A stretch of DNA of 64,000 nucleotides. It comes from Frankia sp. AgB32. GTDB lineage: Bacteria; Actinomycetota; Actinomycetes; Frankiales; Frankiaceae. Positions 11,862 through 20,703 of this stretch are shown in pieces. The notes beneath the pieces are model-generated. The model was not told the origin of the DNA. It saw only the letters and a program-made list of their open reading frames with translations, and searched no databases. A program made the translations under genes and the position numbers. How positions within the stretch are numbered: position 1 is the stretch's first letter; each line of letters starts with the position of its first letter. Location: NCBI RefSeq assembly GCF_023243045.1, contig NZ_JALKFX010000001.1, positions 119,503 through 183,502 of the forward strand, read 5' to 3'.

Positions 11862-11997
11862 GCAGCCGAGCATCCGGCATCGGGCCGGGCGGCGCGGCAC
11901 CCGCCTCGGCCTGGCCACCCGAGCCCGGCCGGACGGCGACTTCCGACCGGAGCGTGGCGGCGGCCGTGACAGGCTTTCCGTCCGTATTGCATACTGA

Positions 11998-12009
11998 CCT
12001 GTATACAGG
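11998..12009. promoter_or_regulatory. Candidate GntR operator
   Basis: CCTGTATACAGG is a perfect 12-bp palindrome, with a related half (GTGTACA) 5 nt further on. It lies between gntR and the divergent alpha/beta hydrolase gene, in an AT-richer patch (TTGCATACTGACC) that would suit a promoter. Confidence 0.5.
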
Positions 12010-12212
12010 GCCGTGTACATGGTTGGGACGTTAAGGATTCCAAGGTTTCCAATCAATGCATCGACTGTTACGTTCGTCTGCCGGCGATTGCGGGTCTGTT
12101 AACGACGGGGACCGTTGTCGCGGCCAGATCCGCCCACCGGTCGCGCGGCTGGCCCGGTACGTCGGGTTGGCGGCGGGTTGGACGCCGGGAACCTCGGAAT
12201 GGAGGGGCCGCA

Positions 12213-12956
12213 GTGGCACAGCTCAGCTCGGCCGGCCACCCGGCCGGCCACCCGGAAGGCCACACTGAGGGTCAGGCAGGGGGCAACACGGAGGGTGAGG
12301 CGGGGGTGGAGCCGCCCGGCTTCGTGGGGATGTTGCCACCCGTCGTCCTGGTGCACGGCACCGCGACGACCGGCGCGGTGTGGCGCCGGGTGCGCCGGGA
12401 GCTCGGCGACCGTCGGGTGCACGCGCCGGACCGGCCGTCGAGCGGCAGCCTCTCGACCGAGTTGGCGGCGCTGCGGCCCCTGCTCGACGGTGCGGTGTAC
12501 GGCGGGGTCAGCGGTGGGGCCACTCTGGGCCTCGCCCTGCTCGCCGCCGGCGTTCCGCTCGCCGGGGCCGTGCTGCACGAACCTGCGGTGGGATCGCTCC
12601 TGCCCGGCCTGCTGGCGCCGGTGGCGGCCGCCTACGCCGACGGTGGGGTGGCCGCGCTCGCCCGAACCCTGTACGGCCCCGCGTGGACGCCGGCGGACGC
12701 GCCGTCCGATCCCGCGGTGGTCGAGCGCGACCTGGCGATGTTCCTGGAGTTCGAACCGGAGCCGCTGCCCGAACGGGCAGGTCCGACGATCATCACGGTC
12801 GGCGCGAACTCTCCGCCGGTGCGCCACCGGGCCGCGGCTCTGCTGCGGGAACGGCTGGGCCTGACCGTGCGCGTTCTGCCGAACTGCGGGCACGCGGCCC
12901 ATCTGGAGGCGCCAGCGGCCTTCGCCCGGACTCTGTTTGACGTGTACCGACCCTGA
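12213..12956 (+). CDS. Alpha/beta hydrolase
   Basis: The 247-residue protein starts at GTG 12213, with GGAGGGG at 12201-12207 as ribosome-binding site. After a 40-residue repeat-like leader (GHPAGHPEGHTEGQ) the fold is clear: oxyanion strand VVLVHGTATTG, nucleophile serine in GVSGGATLG, and a late His in NCGHAAHLEAPAAFA, with the acid probably in the strand before it. Substrate unknown; it resembles small esterase or peroxidase-type hydrolases. It diverges from the GntR-biuret operon across the palindrome at 11998-12009, so it could share regulation. Confidence 0.82.
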   Translation: MAQLSSAGHPAGHPEGHTEGQAGGNTEGEAGVEPPGFVGMLPPVVLVHGTATTGAVWRRVRRELGDRRVHAPDRPSSGSLSTELAALRPLLDGAVYGGVSGGATLGLALLAAGVPLAGAVLHEPAVGSLLPGLLAPVAAAYADGGVAALARTLYGPAWTPADAPSDPAVVERDLAMFLEFEPEPLPERAGPTIITVGANSPPVRHRAAALLRERLGLTVRVLPNCGHAAHLEAPAAFARTLFDVYRP

Positions 12957-13200
12957 CGGCTGGTCAGGCCGCCGGATTCCCAGGCGGAATGCGGCCCCGG
13001 CGACGGATTACCGGGTACCGGACCCGGATGGTTGGGGAAACCGGACCCGGCACCCTGGTAATTCCGCGGCGAGACATCTCGATCGGCACGGTTGTCGGCT
13101 GGGTGGACTTACCGGCCGGAGGGCGCAATACACCGGAAAGGGCGGGTGTCGGACTTTCCGGGCCGGCGGCCACCCCGCCGACGGTCGGCGACGCCGCTGG

Positions 13201-13344
13201 TCAGCGCTCCACGTGGTGCGGAGGCAGATCCGCGATGAGCCGCTCGATGTCCGGATCCTCGTCCTCGGACAAAGACTCGTCGCCCCATCCGATCTCTCGT
13301 TCGTCCTCGGTCCAGTCGTCCTCACGCGGCTCGGTGACGCCCAT
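13201..13344 (-). CDS. Small acidic conserved-looking protein (47 aa)
   Basis: This short gene encodes MGVTEPREDDWTEDER, then REIGWGDESL, then DPDIERLIADLPPHHVER. It is supported by AAGG 4 nt before ATG 13344 and a good codon pattern. The layout (acidic body, GWG motif, C-terminal D/E-R-L-x-x-D/E-x-PPH) matches small uncharacterised proteins I associate with actinobacteria, but no function is known to me. It contains no cysteine or membrane segment. It stands alone between the hydrolase and the 13532-13819 gene. Confidence 0.6.
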   Translation of the reverse strand: MGVTEPREDDWTEDEREIGWGDESLSEDEDPDIERLIADLPPHHVER

Positions 13345-13531
13345 GGCCTTCCCCCTTGTGTGGCGTGCTTGTGCGACGTGCTGTGTGGCGTGCTGTGTGG
13401 CCTGATTGTGTCCTGTGCGCCCGCCGGAGAAATCGACCTGTCGTCGAGGCGGGCCGCCGCCGACCGGTCACCCGTGCCGTCCTGCCTGGCCCGGGTGAGC
13501 GGCGGTCAGCTACCGGCCGGTCCGCCGGCGG

Positions 13532-13819
13532 TCAATCTACGCCGCGCGTCGGCGGCGGCATGGCCAGAGCGTGGCCAATCACCTCGACGACGAGCCGCAA
13601 GGTGGCCCTGCTGCCCGCGAGAAAGGCGTCTGCCTCCCGCTGTGACCAGGCGCTGGCCACCACGCCGGGTTCTGGGGCCTGGGCGGCCAGGGTCGCCCGC
13701 AGCGCTGCTCGGTACCGGCTGACCGTGATCGGTGGATCCCCGATCGGATCCTCGTCGTATGCCTCGTCGCGGTCTAACAGCGCCCCGACCTCATCGGCGC
13801 GGCGCGGGGTGTGGGGCAT
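13532..13819 (-). CDS. Hypothetical protein paired with a divergent DNA-binding protein
   Basis: The 95-residue, mainly helical protein (VSRYRAALRATLAAQ and READAFLAGSRATLRLVVEVIGHAL) has no recognised domain. The start at ATG 13819 has a strong GGAGGAGG site 6 nt upstream. The gene is divergent from the 13875 gene, and the 55 bases between them contain a 22-bp inverted repeat. The arrangement resembles a regulated small-protein pair on a mobile or plasmid-like module, possibly toxin-antitoxin, but nothing in this sequence proves toxicity. Confidence 0.65.
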   Translation of the reverse strand: MPHTPRRADEVGALLDRDEAYDEDPIGDPPITVSRYRAALRATLAAQAPEPGVVASAWSQREADAFLAGSRATLRLVVEVIGHALAMPPPTRGVD

Positions 13820-13836
13820 GGTTTCCTCCTCCGTCT

Positions 13837-13858
13837 TAATTTGCTGTCAAGCAAATTA
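13837..13858. promoter_or_regulatory. 22-bp inverted repeat operator between divergent genes
   Basis: TAATTTGCT-GTCA-AGCAAATTA is a perfect 9-bp inverted repeat with a 4-nt spacer. It is strikingly A+T-rich in this G+C-rich context and lies 17 nt before the start of the minus-strand gene. It is a likely binding site for the divergent DNA-binding protein. Confidence 0.7.
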
Positions 13859-13874
13859 GACCCTAGCGAGGTTC

Positions 13875-14129
13875 TTGGGGAAGAGCAAAGTGGTTACGAT
13901 GTTCCGTGTGGACGACGGTGAGCAGTTGGTCGGCATCGGGGACATCGCGTTCCAACTCAAGATCACTCGCCAGGCGGTGGACTACTGGACTCGCAAGGAC
14001 TCCCGGTTTCCGGCGCCCTTGCAGGTCATCAACGCGCCGACGGGTAGTGGGGCCAAAGGGACCCGAGTTTGGCGCAAGCGAGAGGTAGACGCCTGGATCG
14101 TGGAGCACTATCGGCGGCGCAAACAGTAG
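13875..14129 (+). CDS. Small helix-turn-helix DNA-binding protein (AlpA/MerR-like)
   Basis: The 84-residue protein (TTG 13875; ATG 13899 is an alternative giving 76 residues) has the single-domain fold of excisionase or AlpA-like proteins. IGDIAFQLKITRQAVDYWTRKDSRFPAPLQVINA is the helix-turn-helix plus wing, and GTRVWRKREVDAWIVEH is the typical closing R-x-v-D-x-W motif. Such proteins regulate mobile-element or small operons. The 22-bp inverted repeat directly upstream is the probable operator. Confidence 0.75.
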   Translation: MGKSKVVTMFRVDDGEQLVGIGDIAFQLKITRQAVDYWTRKDSRFPAPLQVINAPTGSGAKGTRVWRKREVDAWIVEHYRRRKQ

Positions 14130-14789
14130 ACCGGCTGGTCAGCCTGCCGGAGCGGGTGCACGATCCGGTCTGGACCGATCGGGATCGACGTCCGGTGTGG
14201 TCCCGCAGCTCGTTGGCGTCAGCGCGATCGGGCTGCGGCCGAAATGCGTCGGCGCCCGGAGTGCCGTTTGCTCTCAAGCGCATTTCGGTGAACTGGGCGA
14301 ATAGGTCGATTGCTTCCGAGTGGGAGTGACGACGTGGCGGAGCGGCGGCGATGTCGCATGCTCCGCACTGGTCGCGCCGCCACGTGGCGGTCGCGCGCAT
14401 TGAGTCGGATTCGCGACACGTCGTGGTCCGTCGTGCGCGGGCCCGCCCGCCGTCACCGCGCGTGGTGGGCTGGCTGGTGCCGAGGCGGTCCGATGGTCGC
14501 TCTGTACGGACAACTCTGTACGGACAACCAGCCATGGAACCGGGTAGAACGACCATCGCGGCTGTGCGGCCTGACTCCGAACCGCGTGCGACGTCGACCC
14601 AACGTGGGTCCTCGGTGCCGCACTGACCGCCGCGCTCGCGAGGGCGTCACCGGAGGCGCTCCGCGCCCAGGTCGGCTACGCGTGCGTTACTGGCCGATCG
14701 AGCGGTCCGGTGGCGTGTGGTGGGTTGGCCGGCACCAGCCCGGTCCTGGCTCGTCCGGGCCTGAACAGCGGCAGCCCATCACCGTACGT
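14130..14789. other. Gene-poor region with a 14-nt tandem duplication
   Basis: No supported gene is visible. At about 14500-14528 the unit ctctgtacggacaa occurs twice in tandem. Overlapping open frames on both strands lack motifs and start signals. Confidence 0.5.
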
Positions 14790-14829
14790 ACCGAAGGCGT
14801 CCGGGCACGGACGCCAGGACGCCTTCGGT
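14790..14829. terminator. Strong hairpin downstream of the FmdB-like gene
   Basis: ACCGAAGGCGTCC (14790-14802) pairs perfectly with GGACGCCTTCGGT (14817-14829) across a 14-nt loop. It lies 55 nt past the stop of the minus-strand zinc-ribbon gene and probably ends that transcript; no U run is obvious. Confidence 0.6.
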
Positions 14830-14883
14830 AGACGGCGAGGCCTGCGCAGCCGTGGGCGGCGGAGGCTGCGTGCCAGCCGGTGG

Positions 14884-15255
14884 TCAGGCCGCCGCGGTGC
14901 TGGAGGCCGTACTCGTGCTCGCGGAGGACGCGGCAGGCGTCCCGCTGCCCGCCGCGGCGCCGGACGAGGAGTCCGACGACGAGTCTCCGTTGGTCGACGT
15001 CGAACTGGTGCTGCTGGAGCTCGCGGCGTCGCCGGCGGTGTCCTTCGGGCGTTGCTGGGTGGCGCCGCCCGAGGAGCTCGACCTGCTGTCGTTCTTGTAG
15101 AAGCCGCTGCCCTTGAACACCACGCCCACCGAACCGAACACTTTCCGAAGTCGGCCGGCGCAGGTCGGGCACTCCGTCAGTGAGGCGTCGCTGAAGCTCT
15201 GGACGACTTCGAGATCACGCCCGCAGTCGGTGCAGCGGTACTGGTAGGTAGGCAC
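14884..15255 (-). CDS. FmdB-family zinc-ribbon protein with Ser/Thr/Ala tail
   Basis: The start GTG 15255 is set by GGGAGGAG 5 nt upstream. Residues 1-50 are the FmdB zinc ribbon: PTYQYRCTDCG, then LTECPTCAGRLRKVF, giving two CxxC pairs that bind one zinc, followed by the conserved VVFKGSGFYKNDSR. The remaining 75 residues are a low-complexity tail of Ser, Thr, Ala and Gly, common in actinobacterial members. The family is named for a regulator of formamide metabolism, but its biochemical role is unclear. The upstream neighbour encodes 5-formyl-THF cyclo-ligase on the same strand, 80 nt away, a pairing frequent in actinobacteria. Confidence 0.88.
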   Translation of the reverse strand: MPTYQYRCTDCGRDLEVVQSFSDASLTECPTCAGRLRKVFGSVGVVFKGSGFYKNDSRSSSSGGATQQRPKDTAGDAASSSSTSSTSTNGDSSSDSSSGAAAGSGTPAASSASTSTASSTAAA

Positions 15256-15335
15256 GTACTCCTCCCGGAGTTGGCACTCGGTAGTGGCGACTGCCAACTT
15301 TAGCTCGTGAGCGGGCCCGGATGTTCCCGGGTCCG

Positions 15336-16145
15336 TCAGACGGTTTCGCACCGTAGAGTACGACTCGGTGTGACGATGATGTCCACGCTGCGGTCATGTG
15401 GCTCGGACGGCACCCGATCGAGCAGTTCCTGATCATAGATGACGGCGATCACCGCGGCGCCGGCGGCCCGCTGCAGCGCCCGGTCGTAGGAGCCGCCGCC
15501 GCGGCCGAGTCGCCGCCCCGCGTGGTCGACGGCGAGGGCGGGCACGATCACCGCTCCGGCTTCGGCGAGGTCCCCGGGCGGCGCCGCGGCCGGGGGTTCC
15601 CGCGTGCCGAGCGCACCTGGCACGAGCGTGCCGACGTGCGCGCGGAAGTCCAGGTCAAGATCGGCGCGCAGGGTCGGCAGGAGCACCCGGGTGCCCTGCG
15701 CCAGCAGCCGGGTGAGCAGATCGCCAAGATCCGGCTCCCCGGGCAGCCCCACGTAGCCCGCCACGCACTGGGCGCTGGCGACCTCGGGGAGCCGCAGGAT
15801 CCGGGCGGCCAGCGCGGCGGGGCCCGGCCGCGACCCGGAGCCGCGCCGCGGCGCTGCCAGGGCCCGGCGTTGGGCCAGCATCCTGGCGCGCAGCCGACTC
15901 TTGGCGACGCTGACGGACACGGTCTCGAGCGGCACCGTGTCCGGTGTCACCGTGTCCGGTGTCACCGGGTCTGGGGCCACCGACTCGGGGGGCGCCGGCC
16001 CGGTGGCCGGGCGTGACGCGGCCGCGTCCGGATCGGCCTCGCCGGGGTCGTCCGTGCCGGGCGCGGCCGGCGGGCGTAGGTCGGGCGTCGAGGGGCTGAC
16101 GGCGGAGGTCCGCTGGTCGTCTGGTGAAAGGTGGTGTCCCACCAT
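15336..16145 (-). CDS. 5-formyltetrahydrofolate cyclo-ligase
   Basis: This folate-salvage enzyme converts 5-formyl-THF to 5,10-methenyl-THF with ATP. Motifs: KSRLRARMLAQRRAL at the domain start, VAGYVGLPGEPDL, and the hallmark GRGGGSYDRAL near the C-terminus for ATP/folate binding, then DIIVTPSRTL. The domain covers about the last 195 residues. The start is uncertain: ATG 16145 has GGGAGG 8 nt upstream and would add about 75 residues of Pro/Asp/Ala leader, including a doubled TPDTV from a 15-nt repeat near 15930-15965. A shorter GTG start near the domain is possible. Confidence 0.87.
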   Translation of the reverse strand: MVGHHLSPDDQRTSAVSPSTPDLRPPAAPGTDDPGEADPDAAASRPATGPAPPESVAPDPVTPDTVTPDTVPLETVSVSVAKSRLRARMLAQRRALAAPRRGSGSRPGPAALAARILRLPEVASAQCVAGYVGLPGEPDLGDLLTRLLAQGTRVLLPTLRADLDLDFRAHVGTLVPGALGTREPPAAAPPGDLAEAGAVIVPALAVDHAGRRLGRGGGSYDRALQRAAGAAVIAVIYDQELLDRVPSEPHDRSVDIIVTPSRTLRCETV

Positions 16146-16424
16146 GCGCGCGGCCTCCCGCTGATCGGCGCCGCAGGGGCGTTGCTGCGGTCGCTGACCC
16201 TGGATGATGCACTGTTCGGGCCACTGGGTGGCGGTGTCCGCGTGGCCACGGCCGCCCGTGGCCGGATCCTCCCGGGCGGGGCGTTGCCCGCGCCTGCCAC
16301 CGAACCCGCCGGGGGACGGGAACGCCATCGCCTCGTCCGGTGCCGGAGCGCCGTGAGCTGTGTGTTGTCCCTGAAGGCGGCCGCCGTGATGCTTCTGCTG
16401 CGCCGGTCCCGCTAAGGTCTGTCC

Positions 16425-17354
16425 ATGCCAGTGACGAAGGCGGTAATTCCGGCCGCGGGTCTGGGTACGCGCTTCCTGCCGGCCACGAAGGCAGTGCCCA
16501 AGGAGATGCTGCCGGTGGTCGACAGGCCGGCAATCGAATACGTCGTCGAGGAGGCTTCGCGGGTCGGACTGCGCGATGTCCTCCTTGTCACCAGTCGCAG
16601 CAAAAAGGCCATCGAGGATCATTTCGACCGAGAAGCTGAGATCGAGGCGGCGCTCGAGCGCAAGGGCGACGAGACTCGCCTGGCCAGGGTGCGCGCGTCG
16701 TCCTCGCTCGCCGAGGTGCATTCCGTTCGTCAGTCCTCGCCGCGCGGGCTGGGGCACGCCATTCTGTGCGCCGCGTCGCACGTCGGTAACGAACCGTTCG
16801 CGGTCCTGCTCGGTGATGACCTCATCGACGAACGTGATCCGCTGCTGGAGGAGATGCTTACCGTCCAGGCGCGTTTCGGGGGCAGCGTCATCGCGCTGAT
16901 GGAGGTCCCGCGCGAGCAGGTGTCGCTGTACGGCGTGGCCACCGTGGAGGCGGTCCCCAGCGGTCCCGACGACCGGTATCCGATCGTGAAGATCCGCGAT
17001 CTGGTGGAGAAGCCGCCGGTCGCCGAGGCGCCGAGCAACCTGGCGATCATCGGCCGTTACGTCCTGGCGCCCGAGGTGTTCGAGGTGCTGCGCCAGACTC
17101 CGCCCGGCCGGGGCGGGGAGATCCAGATCACCGACGCGCTGCGGACCCTGGCGCTGCGGGCGGCGGAGGATCCGCAGGCCGCCCCGGTGCACGGCGTCGT
17201 CTTCACGGGCCGGCGTTACGACACGGGTGACCGGGTGGACTACCTGAAGGCGGTCATCCGGCTGGCCTGTGAGCGGGCCGATCTCGGTCCGGAACTCTAT
17301 CCGTGGCTCGAGGAGTACGTCGCGGCGGGTGGGCCGAAGGAAGGCCTGTCCTGA
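16425..17354 (+). CDS. galU: UTP-glucose-1-phosphate uridylyltransferase
   Basis: GalU makes UDP-glucose from UTP and glucose 1-phosphate. The 309-residue protein begins TKAVIPAAGLGTRFLPATKA, the nucleotide-binding signature of bacterial UGPases, then KEMLPVVDRPAIEYVVEEA. Also present are GLGHAILCA, the metal-site LLGDDLID, VEKPP and the closing RRYDTGDRVDYLKAVI. Length is normal. It stands just upstream of glp/moeA on the same strand with a 275-nt gap, in the order usual in actinobacteria. Confidence 0.95.
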   Translation: MPVTKAVIPAAGLGTRFLPATKAVPKEMLPVVDRPAIEYVVEEASRVGLRDVLLVTSRSKKAIEDHFDREAEIEAALERKGDETRLARVRASSSLAEVHSVRQSSPRGLGHAILCAASHVGNEPFAVLLGDDLIDERDPLLEEMLTVQARFGGSVIALMEVPREQVSLYGVATVEAVPSGPDDRYPIVKIRDLVEKPPVAEAPSNLAIIGRYVLAPEVFEVLRQTPPGRGGEIQITDALRTLALRAAEDPQAAPVHGVVFTGRRYDTGDRVDYLKAVIRLACERADLGPELYPWLEEYVAAGGPKEGLS

Positions 17355-17629
17355 TTGTGGTATTTCATCCACTTGTCATCTACCGGACATTCCTGGTTGC
17401 ATTCGTTTAACCTCGGCGGCCTGGCGGTGGGTCGGTAACGCTTCCGGAATCGGCCGACGCGCGGTCCCGTGCGGACCCGCCGTCGGCCGACGATCCGGCT
17501 CGGGTGCGCCACTTGGCGTGACCAGTGGTGCCGAGGTGATGCCCGGGTTCCGATGGCCGTAGCCCGGGTGATGGCGGAACGCGGCAGCGCGAGTCACCAT
17601 CGACGGGCACGGAACGGGGACATGCGCCG

Positions 17630-18994
17630 ATGACGACGGTGGACGAACACCTGGAGCGGATCCTTTCGGCGGTCTCGCCGGGCCGTCCCCGGCGAGCCGA
17701 TCTGCACCAGGCCCACGGCTGCGTGCTCGCGGCCGCCGTCCGGGCGACCGTGGCGCTGCCCAGCTTCGACAACTCGTCCATGGACGGCTATGCCGTGCGC
17801 GCCGCCGATGTCGCCGACGCCACCGAGCAGGAGCCCGTCACCCTTCCGGTCGAAGCCGACATCCCGGCCGGACCCGGCACCCCGGCCCCGCTGGCGCCGG
17901 GCACCGCGGCCCGGATCATGACCGGCGCGCCGCTGCCCCGCGGCGCGGACGCGGTCGTCCAGCTGGAGTGGACCGACGGCGGGCGGACGTCCGTCGCCGT
18001 GCGCCGCCCGGTCGACCGCGGCCGGCACATCCGCCGGACCGGGGAGGACGTCACCCCCGGCTCGCTGATCCTGCCCGCCGGGACGATCATCGGAGCGGCC
18101 CAGATCGGTCTGCTCGCCGCCGCGAACGTGGCGCGGCCGCCGGTGCACCCGCGGCCCCGGGTCGCGGTGCTCTCCACCGGAAGTGAACTCGTCGAGGTCG
18201 GTTCGCGCCTCGGCGACGGGCAGATCGTCGACTCCAACAGCCACGCGATCGCCGCCGCCGCCCGGGAGACCGGCGCCGTCGTCGACCGGCTGACCGGCGT
18301 GCCCGACGACGCCGATGCCTTCGCCAAGGTCTTCTACGCCCTGCTGTCCGACTACGACGCGGTGGTGACCACCGGCGGGGTCAGCGTCGGCGCGTACGAC
18401 GTCGTCAAGGAGGTGCTGACCGGCGCGGGCAGCGTCCAGTTCGACCAGGTCGCGATGCAGCCCGGCAAGCCGCAGGGCTTCGGCGTGGTCAGCGGCGTCC
18501 CGGTCTTCACCCTGCCGGGTAATCCGGTCAGCGCGCTGATCTCCTTCGACCTGTTCGTCCGGCCGGCTCTGCAGCGCATGCGCGGGCTGCCGGCGACGGG
18601 CCTGCCGCGGGCCGAGGTGACCCTGGACGCGCCGGTGCGTTCGGTGCCGGGCCGGCGCGGCTTCGTCCGGGTCACCCTGGCCGGCCTCGGCCCCGACGGG
18701 CGGCCCGGCCCGGACACCCTCGCCCGCCCGGCCGCCAGCCAGGGCTCCCACCAGCTCTCCTCCCTCGCCAGCGCGCAGGCACTGGTGATCGTGCCGGAGG
18801 AGGTGACGCAGGCGCCGGCCGGCTCGCGGCTCGTGGCGCTGTTGCTCGGCAACGGCCCAGGGTCCATCCTCTCCGGAATGGGCTGGGCGGATTCCGACTC
18901 GACGGACACGGGCGGCTCCCGCGCGGGGGGATCCCACCAGGCGTCGCCAGCGGCGGGCGCGCCGAAGGAGCCCGGCCCGGAGCCCACCCGCTGA
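17630..18994 (+). CDS. glp: MoeA/Glp family molybdotransferase (gephyrin-like)
   Basis: The 454-residue protein shows the MoeA domains in order: PSFDNSSMDGYAVRAADV, GTAARIMTGAPLPRGADAVV, GEDVTPGSL, then the MogA-like core VAVLSTGSELVEVG, the TTGGVSVGAYDVVKEVL loop, and LPGNPVSALISFDLF. It either inserts molybdate into molybdopterin or acts as the division-associated Glp paralogue. The context (galU before; moaC, moaB, rimJ-like and a GlpR/SepX-type membrane gene after) is the one known for Glp, the FtsZ-binding MoeA homologue of Corynebacterium. It overlaps moaC by 1 nt (TGATG), so translation is coupled. A Ser/Gly/Pro tail of about 35 residues follows the core. Confidence 0.9.
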   Translation: MTTVDEHLERILSAVSPGRPRRADLHQAHGCVLAAAVRATVALPSFDNSSMDGYAVRAADVADATEQEPVTLPVEADIPAGPGTPAPLAPGTAARIMTGAPLPRGADAVVQLEWTDGGRTSVAVRRPVDRGRHIRRTGEDVTPGSLILPAGTIIGAAQIGLLAAANVARPPVHPRPRVAVLSTGSELVEVGSRLGDGQIVDSNSHAIAAAARETGAVVDRLTGVPDDADAFAKVFYALLSDYDAVVTTGGVSVGAYDVVKEVLTGAGSVQFDQVAMQPGKPQGFGVVSGVPVFTLPGNPVSALISFDLFVRPALQRMRGLPATGLPRAEVTLDAPVRSVPGRRGFVRVTLAGLGPDGRPGPDTLARPAASQGSHQLSSLASAQALVIVPEEVTQAPAGSRLVALLLGNGPGSILSGMGWADSDSTDTGGSRAGGSHQASPAAGAPKEPGPEPTR

Positions 18995-19524
18995 TGACGC
19001 ACCCACATCTCACCCACCTCGACGAGCACGGCGCGGCCCGGATGGTCGACGTCTCCGCGAAGGACGTCACCACCCGGACGGCCACCGCCGCCGGGTTGCT
19101 GCGGGTCACCCCGGAGGTCGTGCGGCTGCTGCGCGGCGCGGGCGTGCCGAAGGGGGACGCCCTCGGGACCGCCCGGATCGCCGGGATCATGGGCGCGAAA
19201 CGCACTCCCGACCTCATCCCGCTGTGCCATCCCATCGCGATCTCCGGTGTGACGGTGGACCTCACCGTCCATGACGACGGCGTGGAGATCACCGCCACGG
19301 TGCGGACCGCGGACCGGACCGGCGTCGAGATGGAGGCGTTGACCGCGGTGACCGTCGCCGCCCTGACCCTGCACGACATGGTCAAGGCGGTCGATCCTGG
19401 CGCGGAGCTGACCGGTGTGCGGTTGCTGGCGAAGACCGGTGGCCGGCGCGGGGACTGGCGGGCCGAGCCGTCCCGGGAGCCTGCGGGCGAGCCCGGCTCC
19501 GGGGCGGGGAGCGCGCCCCGATGA
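18994..19524 (+). CDS. moaC: Cyclic pyranopterin monophosphate synthase
   Basis: MoaC works with MoaA in the first step of molybdenum cofactor synthesis. The 176-residue protein has the family pattern: RMVDVSAKDVTTRTATA, then GTARIAGIMGAKRTPDLIPLCHPI with the active-site His, then the GVEMEALTAVTVAALTLHDM helix with DMVKAVD. The last 35 residues are an extra low-complexity tail. It overlaps glp upstream by 1 nt and moaB downstream by 4 nt. Confidence 0.95.
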   Translation: MTHPHLTHLDEHGAARMVDVSAKDVTTRTATAAGLLRVTPEVVRLLRGAGVPKGDALGTARIAGIMGAKRTPDLIPLCHPIAISGVTVDLTVHDDGVEITATVRTADRTGVEMEALTAVTVAALTLHDMVKAVDPGAELTGVRLLAKTGGRRGDWRAEPSREPAGEPGSGAGSAPR

Positions 19525-20063
19525 GCGCGGCGGCCAGGCCGCCGGCCGGCTCCCGGGCCAGGGTGGTCACGGTGTCGGATCGGGCCTACCGAGGCGTCTA
19601 CCCGGACCGGTCCGGGCCGCTGCTCGCCAGCGGGCTTGCGGCGCTCGGGTTCGCCGTCGACCCACCGCGGGTCGTGCCGGACGAGCGGGAGCGGATCGAG
19701 GGCGCCCTGCGCGAGGCGGTCGCCGCCGGCGTCGAGCTGGTCGTGACGACCGGCGGTACCGGCCTGGGGCCGCGCGACGTGACACCGGAGGCGACCGACG
19801 CCGTCCTCGAACGACCGATCCCGGGCCTGGCCGAGGCGCTGCGCTGCGCCGGCCGGGACGCCGTGCCGACGGCCGTGCTCTCCCGCGGCCTCGCCGGCAC
19901 GGCCGCGGGCACGTTGGTGGTGAACCTGCCGGGCTCGACCGGCGGCGTCCGCGACGGGCTCGGGGTGCTCGCCGGGGTCCTCGCGCACGCCGTCGCCCAG
20001 TTGCGGGGCGCCGACGATCACGGGTCCGTGCCCGGGCACGGCCCGGCCGGGACCGGAGGTTAG
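19521..20063 (+). CDS. moaB: MogA/MoaB-type molybdopterin adenylyltransferase
   Basis: The 180-residue protein adenylylates molybdopterin. It shows RARVVTVSDRAYRGVYPDRSGP, the VVTTGGTGLGPRDVTPEATDAVLERPIPGLAEALR signature and the VVNLPGSTGGVRDGL loop. The start at 19521 overlaps the moaC stop by 4 nt (ATGA). Family members are called Mog, MoaB or CinA-like; the sequence does not separate the first two. Confidence 0.93.
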   Translation: MSAAARPPAGSRARVVTVSDRAYRGVYPDRSGPLLASGLAALGFAVDPPRVVPDERERIEGALREAVAAGVELVVTTGGTGLGPRDVTPEATDAVLERPIPGLAEALRCAGRDAVPTAVLSRGLAGTAAGTLVVNLPGSTGGVRDGLGVLAGVLAHAVAQLRGADDHGSVPGHGPAGTGG

Positions 20064-20070
20064 CGCGGCC

Positions 20071-20703
20071 ATGGTGCGGGCCCCGGGTTGGCCGGCCATC
20101 CTGTCCGAGGGGCCGGTGACGGTGCGGCCGCTGCGGCTGCGGGACGCCTCGGCCTGGGTGGAGGTGCGCCTGCGCAACGCCGACTGGCTGGCGCCCTGGG
20201 AGGCGACGCCGCCCGGCCTGGTGATGGTCCGGGAGACCTGGGCGCAGCGGCAGTCCGTCGGCGTCTACCGGCAGATGTGGCACCGTCTTCGGCAGCAGGC
20301 CCGGATCGGCGTCGCGTTGCCGTTCGCCGTCGCCTTCCAGGGCCGGCTCGTCGGCCAGGTGACCGTTTCGCCCATTGCCCGCGGCGCCTTCAACAGCGCC
20401 CAGGTCGGCTACTGGGTGGACCGTGATTTCGCCGGCCGGGGCATCACCCCGACCGCGCTCGCGCTTGTCGTCGACCACTGTTTCGGCCCGGTGGGGCTGC
20501 ACCGCGTCGAGGCGAATGTGCGCCCGGAGAACGCGGCCAGCCAGCGCGTGCTTGCCAAGCTCGGCTTCCGCGAGGAGGGGCTGCACCGGCGCTATCTCGC
20601 CATCGACGGCCACTACCGCGACCACATCTCCTTCGCACTCACGACGGAGGACGTTCCCACCGGGCTGGTGTACCGCCTGCGGGAGAACACGCGGCGCCAC
20701 TGA
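20071..20703 (+). CDS. GNAT acetyltransferase, RimJ-like
   Basis: The 210-residue protein belongs to the RimJ/RimL N-acetyltransferase branch. VTVRPLRLRDASAWVEVR opens the fold, QVGYWVDRDFAGRGITPTALALVVDHCF holds the acetyl-CoA site (R-D/G-x-G-x-A pattern, here FAGRGI), and HRVEANVRPENAASQRVLAKLGFREEG is the conserved late motif. It lies 7 nt after moaB in the same operon. In actinobacteria this gene regularly sits between the Glp block and the GlpR/SepX membrane protein; the substrate is unknown. Confidence 0.9.
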   Translation: MVRAPGWPAILSEGPVTVRPLRLRDASAWVEVRLRNADWLAPWEATPPGLVMVRETWAQRQSVGVYRQMWHRLRQQARIGVALPFAVAFQGRLVGQVTVSPIARGAFNSAQVGYWVDRDFAGRGITPTALALVVDHCFGPVGLHRVEANVRPENAASQRVLAKLGFREEGLHRRYLAIDGHYRDHISFALTTEDVPTGLVYRLRENTRRH

